Notes: generated by a model from the sequence alone, not told the origin. A stretch of DNA of 64,000 bases from Paenibacillus selenitireducens (GCF_002021565.1 NZ_MSZX01000002.1:27-64026), one strand, 5' to 3'. Shown: positions 10,214 through 19,705, counted from the first letter of the stretch. A program made the numbers and translations.

Positions 10214-10841
10214 AGTATTACTGGTCGATGATCATGAAATGGTTCGTATTGGACTTGCAGCTGTACTAGGTACAGAGGATGGCATTGAAGTCGTCGGGGA
10301 AGCGAGCAACGGGATGGATGGAATTCGTCTAGCGCAGGAATATAAGCCGAATGTGGTGCTGATGGATTTAGTGATGGAAGGCATGGACGGTATTGAAACG
10401 ACCCGAAAGCTGCTCGAATTATATCCAGATTGCAAAGTTATCGTACTTACCAGTTTCCTAGACGATGAGAAGATGTATCCGGTCATTGAAGCAGGCGCAT
10501 TCAGTTATCTCTTAAAAACTTCACGCGCATCCGAAATCGCGGAGGCCATTCGGGCAGCAGCTCGAGGGCAATCGGTATTAGAATCCCAAGTCGCCTCGAA
10601 GATGATGAATCGACTACGGCAGCCCAAACCAGAAGCTCCTCTTCATGAAGAGCTGACAGAACGGGAAATGGATGTTCTTCGCCTGCTGGCTGAAGGGAAA
10701 TCCAATCAGGACATTGCGGATACATTGTTCATTGGAATCAAGACCGTGAAATTTCATGTAACGAATATTCTAGCGAAGCTCGGCGTAGAAGATCGAACGC
10801 AAGCTGCTATTTATGCTTATAAGAATGGACTTGCTGAGTAA
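10197..10841 (+). CDS. liaR: LiaR-like NarL-family response regulator
   Basis: 214 aa. Receiver domain 1-125 has the acidic pair at 11-12 and phospho-acceptor Asp at 57 (VVLMDLVMEG); a LuxR-type HTH fills the C terminus (LTEREMDVLRLLAEGKSNQ... TVKFHVTNIL). The gene overlaps the kinase by 17 nt, so the two are translationally coupled. ATG 10197 is preferred over the in-frame GTG at 10188 because GGGGTGA lies just before it; ATG 10203 is also possible. It likely activates the upstream psp-like genes. Confidence 0.92.
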   Translation: MEMPIKVLLVDDHEMVRIGLAAVLGTEDGIEVVGEASNGMDGIRLAQEYKPNVVLMDLVMEGMDGIETTRKLLELYPDCKVIVLTSFLDDEKMYPVIEAGAFSYLLKTSRASEIAEAIRAAARGQSVLESQVASKMMNRLRQPKPEAPLHEELTEREMDVLRLLAEGKSNQDIADTLFIGIKTVKFHVTNILAKLGVEDRTQAAIYAYKNGLAE

Positions 10842-10896
10842 AACGAAGAAACCCGGGACCAAACCGATGGAGTGGTTCCGGGTTTCTTCGTTTTCG
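10842..10896. terminator. Bidirectional terminator
   Basis: A 19-bp stem (10842-10860 with 10874-10892, one mismatch) around a 13-nt loop, with T residues on both outer sides. It separates convergent liaR and the histidine-rich gene. Confidence 0.9.
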
Positions 10897-10897
10897 A

Positions 10898-11329
10898 TTA
10901 GAGGACAAGTAGGAATAGAAATGCAATCGCGGCCAAATCAAATTCGATTTCTCTGCGTCGACGGATACGATTCGGAGAGAATGCGGATGTTTTGGTGTTT
11001 TTGGAACAGCCACAGTTTTTGTGATGACGATGGTGTTTTTTGATTGTTTTTTTTCGTTTTTGTGGTTTTGAGTGTTTTTTCTTTTCATGCTTATGCTCTT
11101 CATGCTTATGCTCTTCATGTTTATGCTCATGATGATGTTCGTGATGTTGATTTTCGGGTTCATCACAATCCGGATCAATGGAGTCATCTTCAAATTCAAG
11201 AACAAATTTACCGTTACGACATCCCGATGCGCGACCTATAAATCGCTCGCCTTTGTTGGTTACGACACACACCATACGGCCTCTCAGACTTTCGATGCGA
11301 TCTTCGTTAATGGGGAAAACCGGTATCAT
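10898..11329 (-). CDS. Histidine/lysine-rich protein of unknown function
   Basis: 143 aa. Residues 1-55 look like a compact beta-barrel (LRGRMVCVVTNKGERFIGRA, KFVLEFEDD). A low-complexity centre follows, containing HHEHHHEHK and repeats of HKHEE, then a basic stretch, a CGC motif and a hydrophobic C-terminal tail AAIAFLFLLVL. The HKHEE units come from near-exact 15-nt tandem repeats around 11080-11125. A perfect AGGAGGT lies 10 nt before the ATG, which argues that the gene is real. Metal binding or a spore-coat-like role is possible from composition only. I do not recognise the family. Confidence 0.75.
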   Translation of the reverse strand: MIPVFPINEDRIESLRGRMVCVVTNKGERFIGRASGCRNGKFVLEFEDDSIDPDCDEPENQHHEHHHEHKHEEHKHEEHKHEKKKHSKPQKRKKTIKKHHRHHKNCGCSKNTKTSAFSPNRIRRRREIEFDLAAIAFLFLLVL

Positions 11330-11556
11330 ATGGACCTACACCTCCTATAGTGAAATCAGACGAAGCTTTTATTAGGGGAATGACTCTGTGCTTTCACCTT
11401 AGTCTATTCGCATGGGGGTAAACGTGTATGGTTAGATACCTAGTATTCATGTGCCTATTTTCGTTATGTACAAGGAAGTATAAGATGGAGAAGGTAAGGA
11501 CATCCTATTTAGTAGATTCATAGAATCGAATTATAGAATAGGGTGGAGGAAGTTGT

Positions 11557-12330
11557 ATGCGGAAGATCTTGGTGTGGTCCTTAATTGCTTGTATGGGTTG
11601 GTTGAGTATTACACTGCTTACGGGGTTCGTAGGTCGTGAGGATCCAAGTTCCGCAGCACATCGTCTAGAACAATTATGGCAAGCCAGTTCGTCGCTGAAG
11701 ACCAATTCTATGAAGTGGACCGTCAAAATAAATGGAGAGATTGCTTCTCCAAACTATAAACAACAATTTCTAGATCAAGTGAGTACGTTGAAAAAGATGT
11801 TCCACATGCCGGATATGACAGTAACAACAGCACATGGGAAATTTACCGCTACATCGAATTGGAATGACCAAGGAAATACAATCCATTGGATGGCCGTTCA
11901 ACGCGATGGAGATCGTATGTATTGGGTAGTTCAATTCGAATCAAGTACGAATGAAGTGACTCCTGTGGAGCAAACCTATGCAAATTTACGAAATGTTCAG
12001 GGGAAAGTCGAGAAAGCACTGCATGCGGCAAATATGACTTACCAATGGAATGGTACAGTCCAAGGGGAAGCAGTACGAAATGGGGAGGACCTCGTCGAAG
12101 CTACGGTAAAGCGTGTAGAAGGACAAATGGCTAAGCAAGCCAAGTTAACCGTGAAGGAAACGTATGCAGACGTGTCTACATACAGTGCATCGTATGCTGC
12201 GCCTATGCTTGGAAAGGGTATTATGAGTGGGAACCAAGAAATTAATATGCAAATTGCTGCACATCGCATTAGCGGTACAAATAAAGAGCGTGTTTCGATC
12301 GGATTACCCTTAATAACGATTGAATACTAA
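11557..12330 (+). CDS. ywmB: YwmB-like secreted protein (TATA-box-binding-like fold)
   Basis: 257 aa. The N terminus is a signal peptide or anchor (MRKILVWSLIACMGWLSITLL). The remaining sequence agrees with the YwmB/DUF1779 family, most clearly at the C terminus, where NMQIAAHR is followed by RVSIGLPLITIEY. B. subtilis YwmB has no assigned function. A GGTGGAGGAAG site precedes the ATG. It stands alone between the His-rich gene and zwf, unlike B. subtilis where it lies near murAA. Confidence 0.75.
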   Translation: MRKILVWSLIACMGWLSITLLTGFVGREDPSSAAHRLEQLWQASSSLKTNSMKWTVKINGEIASPNYKQQFLDQVSTLKKMFHMPDMTVTTAHGKFTATSNWNDQGNTIHWMAVQRDGDRMYWVVQFESSTNEVTPVEQTYANLRNVQGKVEKALHAANMTYQWNGTVQGEAVRNGEDLVEATVKRVEGQMAKQAKLTVKETYADVSTYSASYAAPMLGKGIMSGNQEINMQIAAHRISGTNKERVSIGLPLITIEY

Positions 12331-12483
12331 GATCATTTCATGTATGATGGTGTAAATATTTGACCTCTGAAGACATGGCATCGCTGTTGGTAGTATGATA
12401 AAATGTCATCAGATACAGATAAGCACATTGGATTATGGGAGCAAAAAGTTGTATAAAAATACATATGGAAGAGAATGAGGGCC

Positions 12484-14031
12484 ATGAACGAAATCGAAAA
12501 CAACCTACCTAATTTAGCATCTGGCGCTGTATTTTTTATTTTTGGTGCAACAGGAGATTTGGCACGTCGTAAATTATTCCCGGCCATTTATAGCTTATAT
12601 CGTGAAGGTAAGCTTGGGGAACGCTTCGCTGTTGTTGGTGTGGCACGCCGTCCGCGGACGAATGATCAATTCCGTGAGGATGTCACCAACTCGATCGGAG
12701 AATTCTGCCGTTACAAAGTAGAGGCGGATACCGATTGGAACGATTTTGTTAGACATTTTGAATATAAATCATTAGATATCAATAACGTAGATGGATTCCG
12801 TGAATTGGACGAGCAGACAAAAGTATTGGAGCATGAGTTCAACATCGAAGGCAACCGTCTATTCTTCTTGGCGTTAGCTCCGGAATTATTCGGCAGCGTA
12901 TCCCAGAATTTATCTAAAGGCGGTATGTTAGATTCCAAAGGCTGGCATCGACTTGTTATTGAGAAGCCATTCGGATATGATCTGGAGTCTGCTAAGAAAT
13001 TGAATGAGCAAATTAACGAAGTATTTCGGGAAGAAGAGATTTATCGGATTGACCACTATCTTGGCAAAGAGATGGTTCAAAATATTGAAGTCATTCGTTT
13101 TGCGAATGCATTCTTCGAACCCTTGTGGAATAAGAACCACATTGCGAACGTTCAAATTACACTGAGCGAAACCGTTGGTGTCGAAGAACGCGGAGGATAC
13201 TATGATCATGCGGGCGCATTACGTGATATGGGTCAGAACCATATTCTCCAGTTGCTCACCATGATTGCTATGGAGCCGCCTAGCCGTATGGTTGCAGAAG
13301 ACATTCGGGATGAGAAGGTAAAAGTATTGCGTTCACTTCGCGCTTATGCGACTCCTGAAGAGGTCGAAGCGAATGTGGTACGCGGGCAATATACGACGGG
13401 TGCATTGAAAGGTAAAGATTTGCCTGGATACCGTGAAGAACAATCCGTGAATCCGGAGTCCAATACCGAGACGTATTTTGCCGCAAAAGTATCTGTAGAT
13501 AATTTCCGTTGGGCAGGCGTGCCGTTCTATATTCGTACAGGTAAACGTCTTCCTGTCAAAACGACAGAGGTTGTCGTTGAATTCAAGCGTATGCCTACGA
13601 ACGTATACCTCGGACAAAAGCATAACTTGGAGCCGAATTTGCTTGTTATCCGCGTGAACCCGATGGAAGGGATTTATGTGAAGATTAACGCGAAACGTCC
13701 AGGCTCGGAATCAGAGATTCAGCCGTTAGCTATGGACTTCTGCCAAAGCTGCATGGTGGGCATTAACTCACCGGAAGCCTATGAGCGGTTAATCTTTGAT
13801 GCTGCACGCGGAGATTCGACGTACTTTACACGTTGGGATGAAGTATCGTCTGCTTGGTCTTTCGTGGATAAAATCGCGGAAGCATGGGCTGCAAATCCAA
13901 CGAATATCGAACATTACCCAGCAGGTTCCTGGGGTCCTGAGAAAGCATCAGAGCTCCTTGCCAATGATGGCTTCCACTGGTGGCCGGTGAACGGACAAGA
14001 CGAGGACGAAGTCATTTGGGCCAATAAATAA
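12484..14031 (+). CDS. zwf: Glucose-6-phosphate 1-dehydrogenase
   Basis: About 515 aa, the usual family length. The NADP-binding fingerprint GATGDLA is at residues 21-27 and the active-site RIDHYLGKE is around residue 188. It oxidises glucose 6-phosphate to 6-phosphogluconolactone, the entry to the oxidative pentose phosphate pathway and a main NADPH source. The ATG at 12484 is chosen because GGAAGAG sits 10 nt upstream; the in-frame ATG at 12475 leaves a spacer of 1 nt. No gnd or pgl gene is nearby, and a terminator follows directly, so it is a single-gene unit. Confidence 0.96.
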   Translation: MNEIENNLPNLASGAVFFIFGATGDLARRKLFPAIYSLYREGKLGERFAVVGVARRPRTNDQFREDVTNSIGEFCRYKVEADTDWNDFVRHFEYKSLDINNVDGFRELDEQTKVLEHEFNIEGNRLFFLALAPELFGSVSQNLSKGGMLDSKGWHRLVIEKPFGYDLESAKKLNEQINEVFREEEIYRIDHYLGKEMVQNIEVIRFANAFFEPLWNKNHIANVQITLSETVGVEERGGYYDHAGALRDMGQNHILQLLTMIAMEPPSRMVAEDIRDEKVKVLRSLRAYATPEEVEANVVRGQYTTGALKGKDLPGYREEQSVNPESNTETYFAAKVSVDNFRWAGVPFYIRTGKRLPVKTTEVVVEFKRMPTNVYLGQKHNLEPNLLVIRVNPMEGIYVKINAKRPGSESEIQPLAMDFCQSCMVGINSPEAYERLIFDAARGDSTYFTRWDEVSSAWSFVDKIAEAWAANPTNIEHYPAGSWGPEKASELLANDGFHWWPVNGQDEDEVIWANK

Positions 14032-14049
14032 TATAAAACTTCAAAAAGG

Positions 14050-14083
14050 AAGGCTCTCCAATGCAAAATATTGGGGAGCCTTT
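14050..14083 (+). terminator. zwf terminator
   Basis: 13-bp stem (14050-14062 with 14070-14082, one G-U), 7-nt loop, short T tail, 18 nt after the zwf stop. Confidence 0.85.
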
Positions 14084-14125
14084 CATCACTCTTTTAATCC
14101 CTACCTGTATACTCGGAAAAAATTC

Positions 14126-14153
14126 TTGCTTTATGAAAAGATACTGGTATACT
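14126..14153 (+). promoter_or_regulatory. Promoter of the peptide importer operon
   Basis: TTGCTT (14126-14131), 16-nt spacer, TATACT (14148-14153) with an extended -10 TG at 14145-14146. It lies 53 nt before the binding-protein start. Confidence 0.7.
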
Positions 14154-14205
14154 AGTTTTAACAACGACATAGTTCGACATAATATACTCAGGGGGTTAGT
14201 TCAAC

Positions 14206-15798
14206 ATGAAACGCAAGAATATATGGGTCGCTGCGATCTTGACACTCATAATTTTGACAGTAAGCGCATGCGGCGGTACATCAAGCAAAACAACACAAGA
14301 CCAAGGCTCTGCGCCTGCAGGTACACCGAAGAATGGCGGCAGCCTCGTGATTGCCGTACAGGATGATCCCAAAGTATTGAACCCAATTTATGCGGGTGAC
14401 CGTGTCACATTAACCATTGACCAAGCGTTGTATGCACCGCTATACAATATTGACAATGGGAAAACAACGTATGTGTTAGCCGAAAGCTTAACGCCTTCTG
14501 AGGACAATTTGAAATATACATTGAAATTGCGTGAAGGATTGACTTGGCAAGACGGAAAGCCATTAACAGCTGATGATGTCATCTTCACGATGGACAGCAT
14601 TCTCGATGAGAAGCAGCACAGCTTCTTCCGCAGTTCATTTGTGTATGATGGCAAACCGCTAACAATGAAGAAAGTTGACGATCGCACGGTAGAATTTAAT
14701 CTGCCAACCGTATCCGCTGCATTCGAAGGCATGCTCGTTCAAATCTTCCCGATTCCTAAACATATCTTTGAAGGGGAAGCGGACATCGAGAAAAGCACAA
14801 AAAACGCATCACCAGTAGGTTCGGGTCCTTTCAAATTTAAAGAATACCGTCCAGGTGAGTACGTGACCTTGGAACGTAATGATAAGTACTTCAACGGCGC
14901 GCCAAAATTGGATTCCGTAACGTATCGTGTAGCGAAAGATTCCAACGCAGCAAACCTTGCGCTTCAAAATGGTGAGATCCAAATGCGCATGGTAGATACA
15001 CAAGATTACAATACATTAAATAACACAGGCAAATTCAACATGTTAACGTATTTGGAAGGACGCCTGTCCTACATGGTCTTCAACTTGAATGTGGACGTTA
15101 TGCAGAAGAAAGAAGTTCGCCAAGCGATCGCTTATGCATTGAATAAGGAAGAATTGATTACTGCAGGATATACATCCAGTGAGTTCGCAGAACCTGCTCC
15201 TTCGATTCTGACTCCGGATACATTGTATCAATCGAGTGATGTGGAGAAATACGATTACAACTTGGATAAAGCTAAAGAATTGCTTAAACAAGCTGGCGTA
15301 TCGAACTTGAAATTGCGTCTTGCATACACAAATTCGAACAAACCACAGACAAGTATGGCACTATATGTCCAACAAAAGCTGAAAGAGATCGGTATTGATG
15401 TACAATTGTTGCCGCTTGATGTGACAGCTTTCGGTAATAAAACGTTAGATATGAACAATAAAGAGTTTGACATGTCCTTCGGTGGTTACATCATGGGCTC
15501 TGAACCAGATGCTTACCGCACACTTTATATGAGTGACGAAGCCTACAACTACTCGCACTATAAAAATGCAGACTTCGATAAACTATGGAATGAAGCCGCA
15601 GTGGAGACGGATACAACGAAACGCGGTGAGCTGTATAAAAAAATTCAACAAACGGTAGCGAGTGAAATGACAGTCCTCCCAATTGCTTATACGAAAGCTG
15701 TGGTCGCACTCGACAAACGTTATGCTGGTGTTGAAGAAGCCGTGACCAAACCGGTTGTCATGCTCGAAGATTTATCGAAACTGTATTTAACAGAATAG
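14206..15798 (+). CDS. Peptide ABC transporter substrate-binding lipoprotein (OppA/DppE family)
   Basis: 530 aa. A lipoprotein signal peptide ends in the lipobox LTVSAC, with the lipidated Cys at 22, so the mature protein is anchored outside the membrane. The body is the SBP_bac_5 fold of peptide-binding proteins (GGSLVIAVQDDPKVLNP, LREGLTWQDGKPLTADDVIFT, a SGPFKFKEY motif). It captures oligo- or dipeptides, or possibly nickel or other ligands, for the permease encoded downstream. First gene of a five-gene importer operon with its own extended -10 promoter. Confidence 0.93.
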   Translation: MKRKNIWVAAILTLIILTVSACGGTSSKTTQDQGSAPAGTPKNGGSLVIAVQDDPKVLNPIYAGDRVTLTIDQALYAPLYNIDNGKTTYVLAESLTPSEDNLKYTLKLREGLTWQDGKPLTADDVIFTMDSILDEKQHSFFRSSFVYDGKPLTMKKVDDRTVEFNLPTVSAAFEGMLVQIFPIPKHIFEGEADIEKSTKNASPVGSGPFKFKEYRPGEYVTLERNDKYFNGAPKLDSVTYRVAKDSNAANLALQNGEIQMRMVDTQDYNTLNNTGKFNMLTYLEGRLSYMVFNLNVDVMQKKEVRQAIAYALNKEELITAGYTSSEFAEPAPSILTPDTLYQSSDVEKYDYNLDKAKELLKQAGVSNLKLRLAYTNSNKPQTSMALYVQQKLKEIGIDVQLLPLDVTAFGNKTLDMNNKEFDMSFGGYIMGSEPDAYRTLYMSDEAYNYSHYKNADFDKLWNEAAVETDTTKRGELYKKIQQTVASEMTVLPIAYTKAVVALDKRYAGVEEAVTKPVVMLEDLSKLYLTE

Positions 15799-15809
15799 AA
15801 CATACCACG

Positions 15810-15833
15810 ACACTCGGCGGAAACGCCGAGTGT
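15810..15833 (+). other. Intercistronic stem-loop between binding protein and permease genes
   Basis: A perfect 10-bp stem (15810-15819 with 15824-15833) capped by GAAA, starting 12 nt after the stop of the binding-protein gene and ending 7 nt before the permease RBS. There is no T run, so it is probably a 3'-stabilising or processing structure and not a full terminator. Confidence 0.7.
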
Positions 15834-15853
15834 TCAGTTCGGAGGGAACACCT

Positions 15854-16804
15854 TTGAAAAAATACATCTTGCGACGGATCCTACAAGCGATACCGTTGCT
15901 TTGGTTTATCTCCCTCGTGTCGTTCGCATTAATCAAACTTGCGCCGGGCGATCCGGTGAACTCTTTCGTTACACCGAATATGAGTGCGGAAGATGTGGAA
16001 CGTATACGACATAGTCTAGGGCTTGATCAACCAGTCTATATGCAATACCTTATTTGGTTGAAGAATATTTTCCAAGGGGATTTCGGTTACTCGCTTACGA
16101 CGCACCGCCCCGTATTGACCATGATTTTAGAACGTCTTCCGGCAACGATCGGATTGATGGGGGCTGCACTGCTTCTGTCCTTGCTGATTGCAATTCCTAT
16201 TAGTATGATTGCGGCAGCGAAGAAAAATCGCGTGACGGACCGTGTCATCAGCATGGTGTCCTATATAGGGATTTCGATCCCTAGTTTCTGGTTCGGAATT
16301 ATGCTTATTTATATTTTTGCAGTAAAATTACATGTACTTCCGAGTATGGGGATGCGTACGATTGGCGTGGATTCGATATGGGATATTCTGAAGCACGGTA
16401 TCTTGCCTTGTGCGGTACTTACGTTCATGAATGTCTCGATGTATTCACGCTATATCCGTTCTCAGGCCATCAGTCAGCTGGAAGAGGACTATGTACAGAT
16501 TCAATATGCGTATGGCGCAACGAAAAACCGTGTTCTCTGGCGGCATGTACTTAAAAATGTATTGCTTCCGATTATTACGATTCTAGGGATGTCTTTCGCA
16601 GATTTAATTGCAGGGGCGTTCATTACAGAAACCGTATTCTCATGGCCAGGTATGGGTTCGTTAGGGATTACGTCCATATTTGCGCTGGATTATCCTGTAA
16701 TCATGGGAATTACGATGTTCTCATCGGTAATGCTTGTGATTGGGAACTTGGTTGCGGACATCTTGTACGGCGTAGCTGATCCGCGAATCAAGACGATGAG
16801 GTGA
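15854..16804 (+). CDS. Peptide ABC transporter permease, OppB/DppB type
   Basis: 316 aa from TTG 15854, which has GGAGGG 7 nt upstream; a GTG at 15830 would fall in the stem-loop and lacks a site. The start KKYILRRILQAIPLLWFISL is the classical OppB N terminus. About six membrane segments and an EAA loop (YVQIQYAYGATKNRVLWRHV) for ATPase contact. With the OppC partner it forms the membrane channel. Confidence 0.93.
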   Translation: MKKYILRRILQAIPLLWFISLVSFALIKLAPGDPVNSFVTPNMSAEDVERIRHSLGLDQPVYMQYLIWLKNIFQGDFGYSLTTHRPVLTMILERLPATIGLMGAALLLSLLIAIPISMIAAAKKNRVTDRVISMVSYIGISIPSFWFGIMLIYIFAVKLHVLPSMGMRTIGVDSIWDILKHGILPCAVLTFMNVSMYSRYIRSQAISQLEEDYVQIQYAYGATKNRVLWRHVLKNVLLPIITILGMSFADLIAGAFITETVFSWPGMGSLGITSIFALDYPVIMGITMFSSVMLVIGNLVADILYGVADPRIKTMR

Positions 16805-16812
16805 TTAGACAG

Positions 16813-17658
16813 ATGAATCGAATGAGATGGCGTAACGTTAAGACACAATTCAAAGAACAAAAAATGGGCATCGTTGCCCTCATTGTTCTTGGCATATTCA
16901 TTATTGCAGCGGTATTCGCGTTTCTAGCCCCCCATGATCCGAATAAGATTGTTGTAACCGAGCGGTTATTACCGCCAAGCGCAGCGCACTGGTTCGGAAC
17001 CGATGATAATGGGCGCGATTATTTTGCTCGAGCACTATATGGCGGACGAGTTTCGCTTAGTGTTGGATTCTTTGCGATGATCGTTGCGGTCGTGGTAGGA
17101 ACCACGGTTGGGGCTGTCAGCGGTTATTTTGGCGGAGCAATGGATAACATCCTGATGCGTTTTGTGGATGTGCTCATGTCTATTCCTTCGTTCTTCTTAA
17201 TGCTCATCCTTAATGCTTATCTTAAACCGGGGATTTCGACGATTGTGATCATTATCGGGTTACTGAGTTGGATGAGCATTGCCCGGATTGTACGGGCGGA
17301 GACGTTATCTGTCAAAGAGCGCGAGTACGTGTTGTATGCTCGGGTATCTGGACAGAGTAACTTCAAAATTATTACCAAACATATCGTACCAAGTATTCTT
17401 CCGACCATTATCGTGTCGGCTACCATTAATATTGCGTCGGCGATTCTGATGGAATCGTCACTTAGTTTCCTTGGGCTTGGTATCCAGCAGCCGAACTCGT
17501 CTTGGGGCAGCATGCTGAACAATGCACAAGGCTATATTGGGGACGCGCCATACATGGCATTGTTCCCGGGGATCTTTATTTTAGTTACGGTACTGTCCTT
17601 TAATTTTCTCGGGGATGTATTCCGCGTCGCATTCGAACCGAAAGTGAATCGGCGATAA
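16813..17658 (+). CDS. Peptide ABC transporter permease, OppC/DppC type
   Basis: About 281 aa. The N terminus has the OppC_N segment, then WFGTDDNGRDYFARALYG, diagnostic for the family, and six membrane helices with an EAA loop (REYVLYARVSGQSNFKIITKH). ATG 16813 is preferred because GAGGTGAT, which spans the upstream stop codon, is its ribosome site; a GTG at 16801 also overlaps that stop. Partner of the OppB-type permease. Confidence 0.93.
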   Translation: MNRMRWRNVKTQFKEQKMGIVALIVLGIFIIAAVFAFLAPHDPNKIVVTERLLPPSAAHWFGTDDNGRDYFARALYGGRVSLSVGFFAMIVAVVVGTTVGAVSGYFGGAMDNILMRFVDVLMSIPSFFLMLILNAYLKPGISTIVIIIGLLSWMSIARIVRAETLSVKEREYVLYARVSGQSNFKIITKHIVPSILPTIIVSATINIASAILMESSLSFLGLGIQQPNSSWGSMLNNAQGYIGDAPYMALFPGIFILVTVLSFNFLGDVFRVAFEPKVNRR

Positions 17659-17690
17659 CCAGTGGATTATGACTTAACGGAGTGAGGCGT

Positions 17691-18698
17691 ATGACAGAAT
17701 TATTATCCGTGCAAAATTTAAAAACGTCATTCATGACACGCGAGGGTGAAGTTGAATCTGTTCGCGGCGTCAGCTTTGATATTCAACAGGGTGAAGTGGT
17801 TGGCATCGTAGGTGAATCAGGCAGCGGTAAAAGTATCACAGCAAAGTCGCTGCTTGGTTTGATTCAACCTCCAGGGGTGATCAAAGAAGGTAAAGTATTA
17901 TTTCATGGTCAAGATTTACGGCAAATGACGGAGCCACAGCTTCGTGCCATTCGCGGTAATCAAATCGCCATGATTTTCCAAGATCCGATGACTTCGTTAA
18001 ATCCAGTTATCCGAGTGGGTGCTCAGATGATTGAAGTCCTTCGACGTCATCAGAAGTTAGATAAAGCAGGAGCACGGCAGCGTGCAATTGAAATGCTGCG
18101 TGAAGTGGGAATTCCTTCTCCAGAACAACGAATTGATCAGTATCCGCATGAATTTAGCGGCGGGATGCGTCAGCGGGTGATGATTGCTATGGCTTTATCC
18201 TGTAAGCCGGAATTGTTGATCGCTGATGAGCCGACAACCGCACTCGATGTCACGATTCAAGCGCAGATTCTAAACCTGATGAAGCAGCTTCGTGATGCAA
18301 CGAATACATCCATTCTATTGATTACGCATGATTTGGGCGTGGTTGCTCAAGTATGTACGCGTGTGATCGTTATGTATGGCGGGATGATTATGGAGGAAGG
18401 GACGGTAGAAGATATCTTTGAACGTCCAAGCCATCCGTATACGCAAGGATTGTTACGTTCCATCCCTCGCGTCAAAGAAGGGCAGCGGGAACGTCTTGTC
18501 TCTATCGAGGGAACACCGCCGAACCTATTACATCCGCCAACGGGCTGCCCATTCATGGAACGTTGCCCGCATGCCATGGATAAGTGTCGTGAAATGCCTC
18601 CTTATTTTGTTCCTGAAGAAGGACATCGTTCGCTTTGCTGGCTCCTTTCTTCGGATATGCAGCAACAGAAGCGGGAACAGGAGGGGGATGAACAATGA
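17691..18698 (+). CDS. Peptide ABC transporter ATPase, OppD/DppD type
   Basis: 335 aa from ATG 17691, preceded by GGAGTGAGG. Walker A GESGSGKS at 41-48, signature FSGGMRQRV, Walker B LLIADEPTTALD, and the C-terminal Cys-containing OppD extension (GCPFMERCPHAMDKC) that is typical of peptide importers and can hold an iron-sulphur cluster in some members. It powers uptake together with the OppF-type ATPase, whose start overlaps this stop by ATGA. Confidence 0.94.
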   Translation: MTELLSVQNLKTSFMTREGEVESVRGVSFDIQQGEVVGIVGESGSGKSITAKSLLGLIQPPGVIKEGKVLFHGQDLRQMTEPQLRAIRGNQIAMIFQDPMTSLNPVIRVGAQMIEVLRRHQKLDKAGARQRAIEMLREVGIPSPEQRIDQYPHEFSGGMRQRVMIAMALSCKPELLIADEPTTALDVTIQAQILNLMKQLRDATNTSILLITHDLGVVAQVCTRVIVMYGGMIMEEGTVEDIFERPSHPYTQGLLRSIPRVKEGQRERLVSIEGTPPNLLHPPTGCPFMERCPHAMDKCREMPPYFVPEEGHRSLCWLLSSDMQQQKREQEGDEQ

Positions 18699-19669
18699 GT
18701 ACGAAGAACGAAGTATTACTTGATGTACGGAATTTGAAGAAGTACTTTCCTACGGGATCTAGCGGTTTCGGCCGCGAAAAGAAAGTATTAAAAGCGGTAG
18801 ACGATATCAGCTTCCACATTCATAAAGGAGAGACCTTCGGGCTCGTTGGAGAATCGGGTTGCGGGAAGTCGACGACAGGACGCAGCATCGTACGTCTGCA
18901 TGAAGTCACGGATGGAGAGGTATGGTTCGATGGTGTCAATGTAGCTCAGATGAATGAAAAAGGGCTGAAGCCGTTCCGGAAACGAATGCAGACGATATTT
19001 CAAGATCCGTATTCATCGCTCAATCCAAGCATGAACGTTGCTCAATTGATCCGTGAGCCGATGGAGATTCATGGCTTCGGCAGCAAGAAGGATCAGCATG
19101 ATCGAGTATTGGAGCTGTTGGAGAAGGTAGGCTTAAAACCGGAGCATGTGGATCGTTATCCGCATGAGTTCAGCGGCGGTCAACGCCAGCGTATTAGTAT
19201 CGCGCGAGCCTTGTCCGTAAATCCTGAATTCATTTTATGCGATGAGCCGATTTCGGCTTTGGACGTATCCGTGCAAGCGCAGGTCGTCAATATGTTAGAG
19301 GACTTGCAAGGGGAGTTCGGACTCACATATCTCTTCATTGCGCATGATTTATCGATGGTTCGTCATATCTCCAACCGAATTGGCGTGATGTATTTAGGGA
19401 AGCTGGTCGAGATCGCACCAAGCGATGAGCTGTACACGCATCCAGCCCATCCGTACACCCAAGCACTACTCTCTGCCATTCCGATTCCGGATCCCAAAGC
19501 AGCTGCGTTAGATACGGGGATGTTGAAGGGCGATTTACCGAGTCCGATGGCTGAAATGAATGGTTGTAAATTCAGCTCGCGCTGTCCCTTTGCAACGGAA
19601 CAATGCCGTCAGGAACAGCCTGAAATGAAAGAAATTTCACCGGGCCATTTCGTGGCCTGTCATCTATAA
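18695..19669 (+). CDS. Peptide ABC transporter ATPase, OppF/DppF type
   Basis: 324 aa. Walker A GESGCGKS at 52-59, [15 protein letters not shown] signature, Walker [13 protein letters not shown], and a C-terminal Cys motif ([15 protein letters not shown]). AGGAGGGGG precedes the start, which overlaps the OppD stop as ATGA. Second ATPase of the importer. Confidence 0.94.
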   Translation: MSTKNEVLLDVRNLKKYFPTGSSGFGREKKVLKAVDDISFHIHKGETFGLVGESGCGKSTTGRSIVRLHEVTDGEVWFDGVNVAQMNEKGLKPFRKRMQTIFQDPYSSLNPSMNVAQLIREPMEIHGFGSKKDQHDRVLELLEKVGLKPEHVDRYPHEFSGGQRQRISIARALSVNPEFILCDEPISALDVSVQAQVVNMLEDLQGEFGLTYLFIAHDLSMVRHISNRIGVMYLGKLVEIAPSDELYTHPAHPYTQALLSAIPIPDPKAAALDTGMLKGDLPSPMAEMNGCKFSSRCPFATEQCRQEQPEMKEISPGHFVACHL

Positions 19670-19705
19670 GTACAATCAAGAAACGGTGATGAGGAGGATG
19701 TATCT

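Noticed and set aside
11044-11375. Plus-strand frames opposite the histidine-rich gene
   Set aside because: They come from the repeat region in antisense; the minus frame has the RBS and a sensible N terminus.
14061-14366. Open frame across the zwf terminator and the importer promoter
   Set aside because: It overlaps a terminator, a promoter and the start of the binding-protein gene in another frame.
15830-15853. GTG start for the OppB-type permease
   Set aside because: The GTG is inside the hairpin and lacks an RBS; TTG 15854 has GGAGGG at proper distance.
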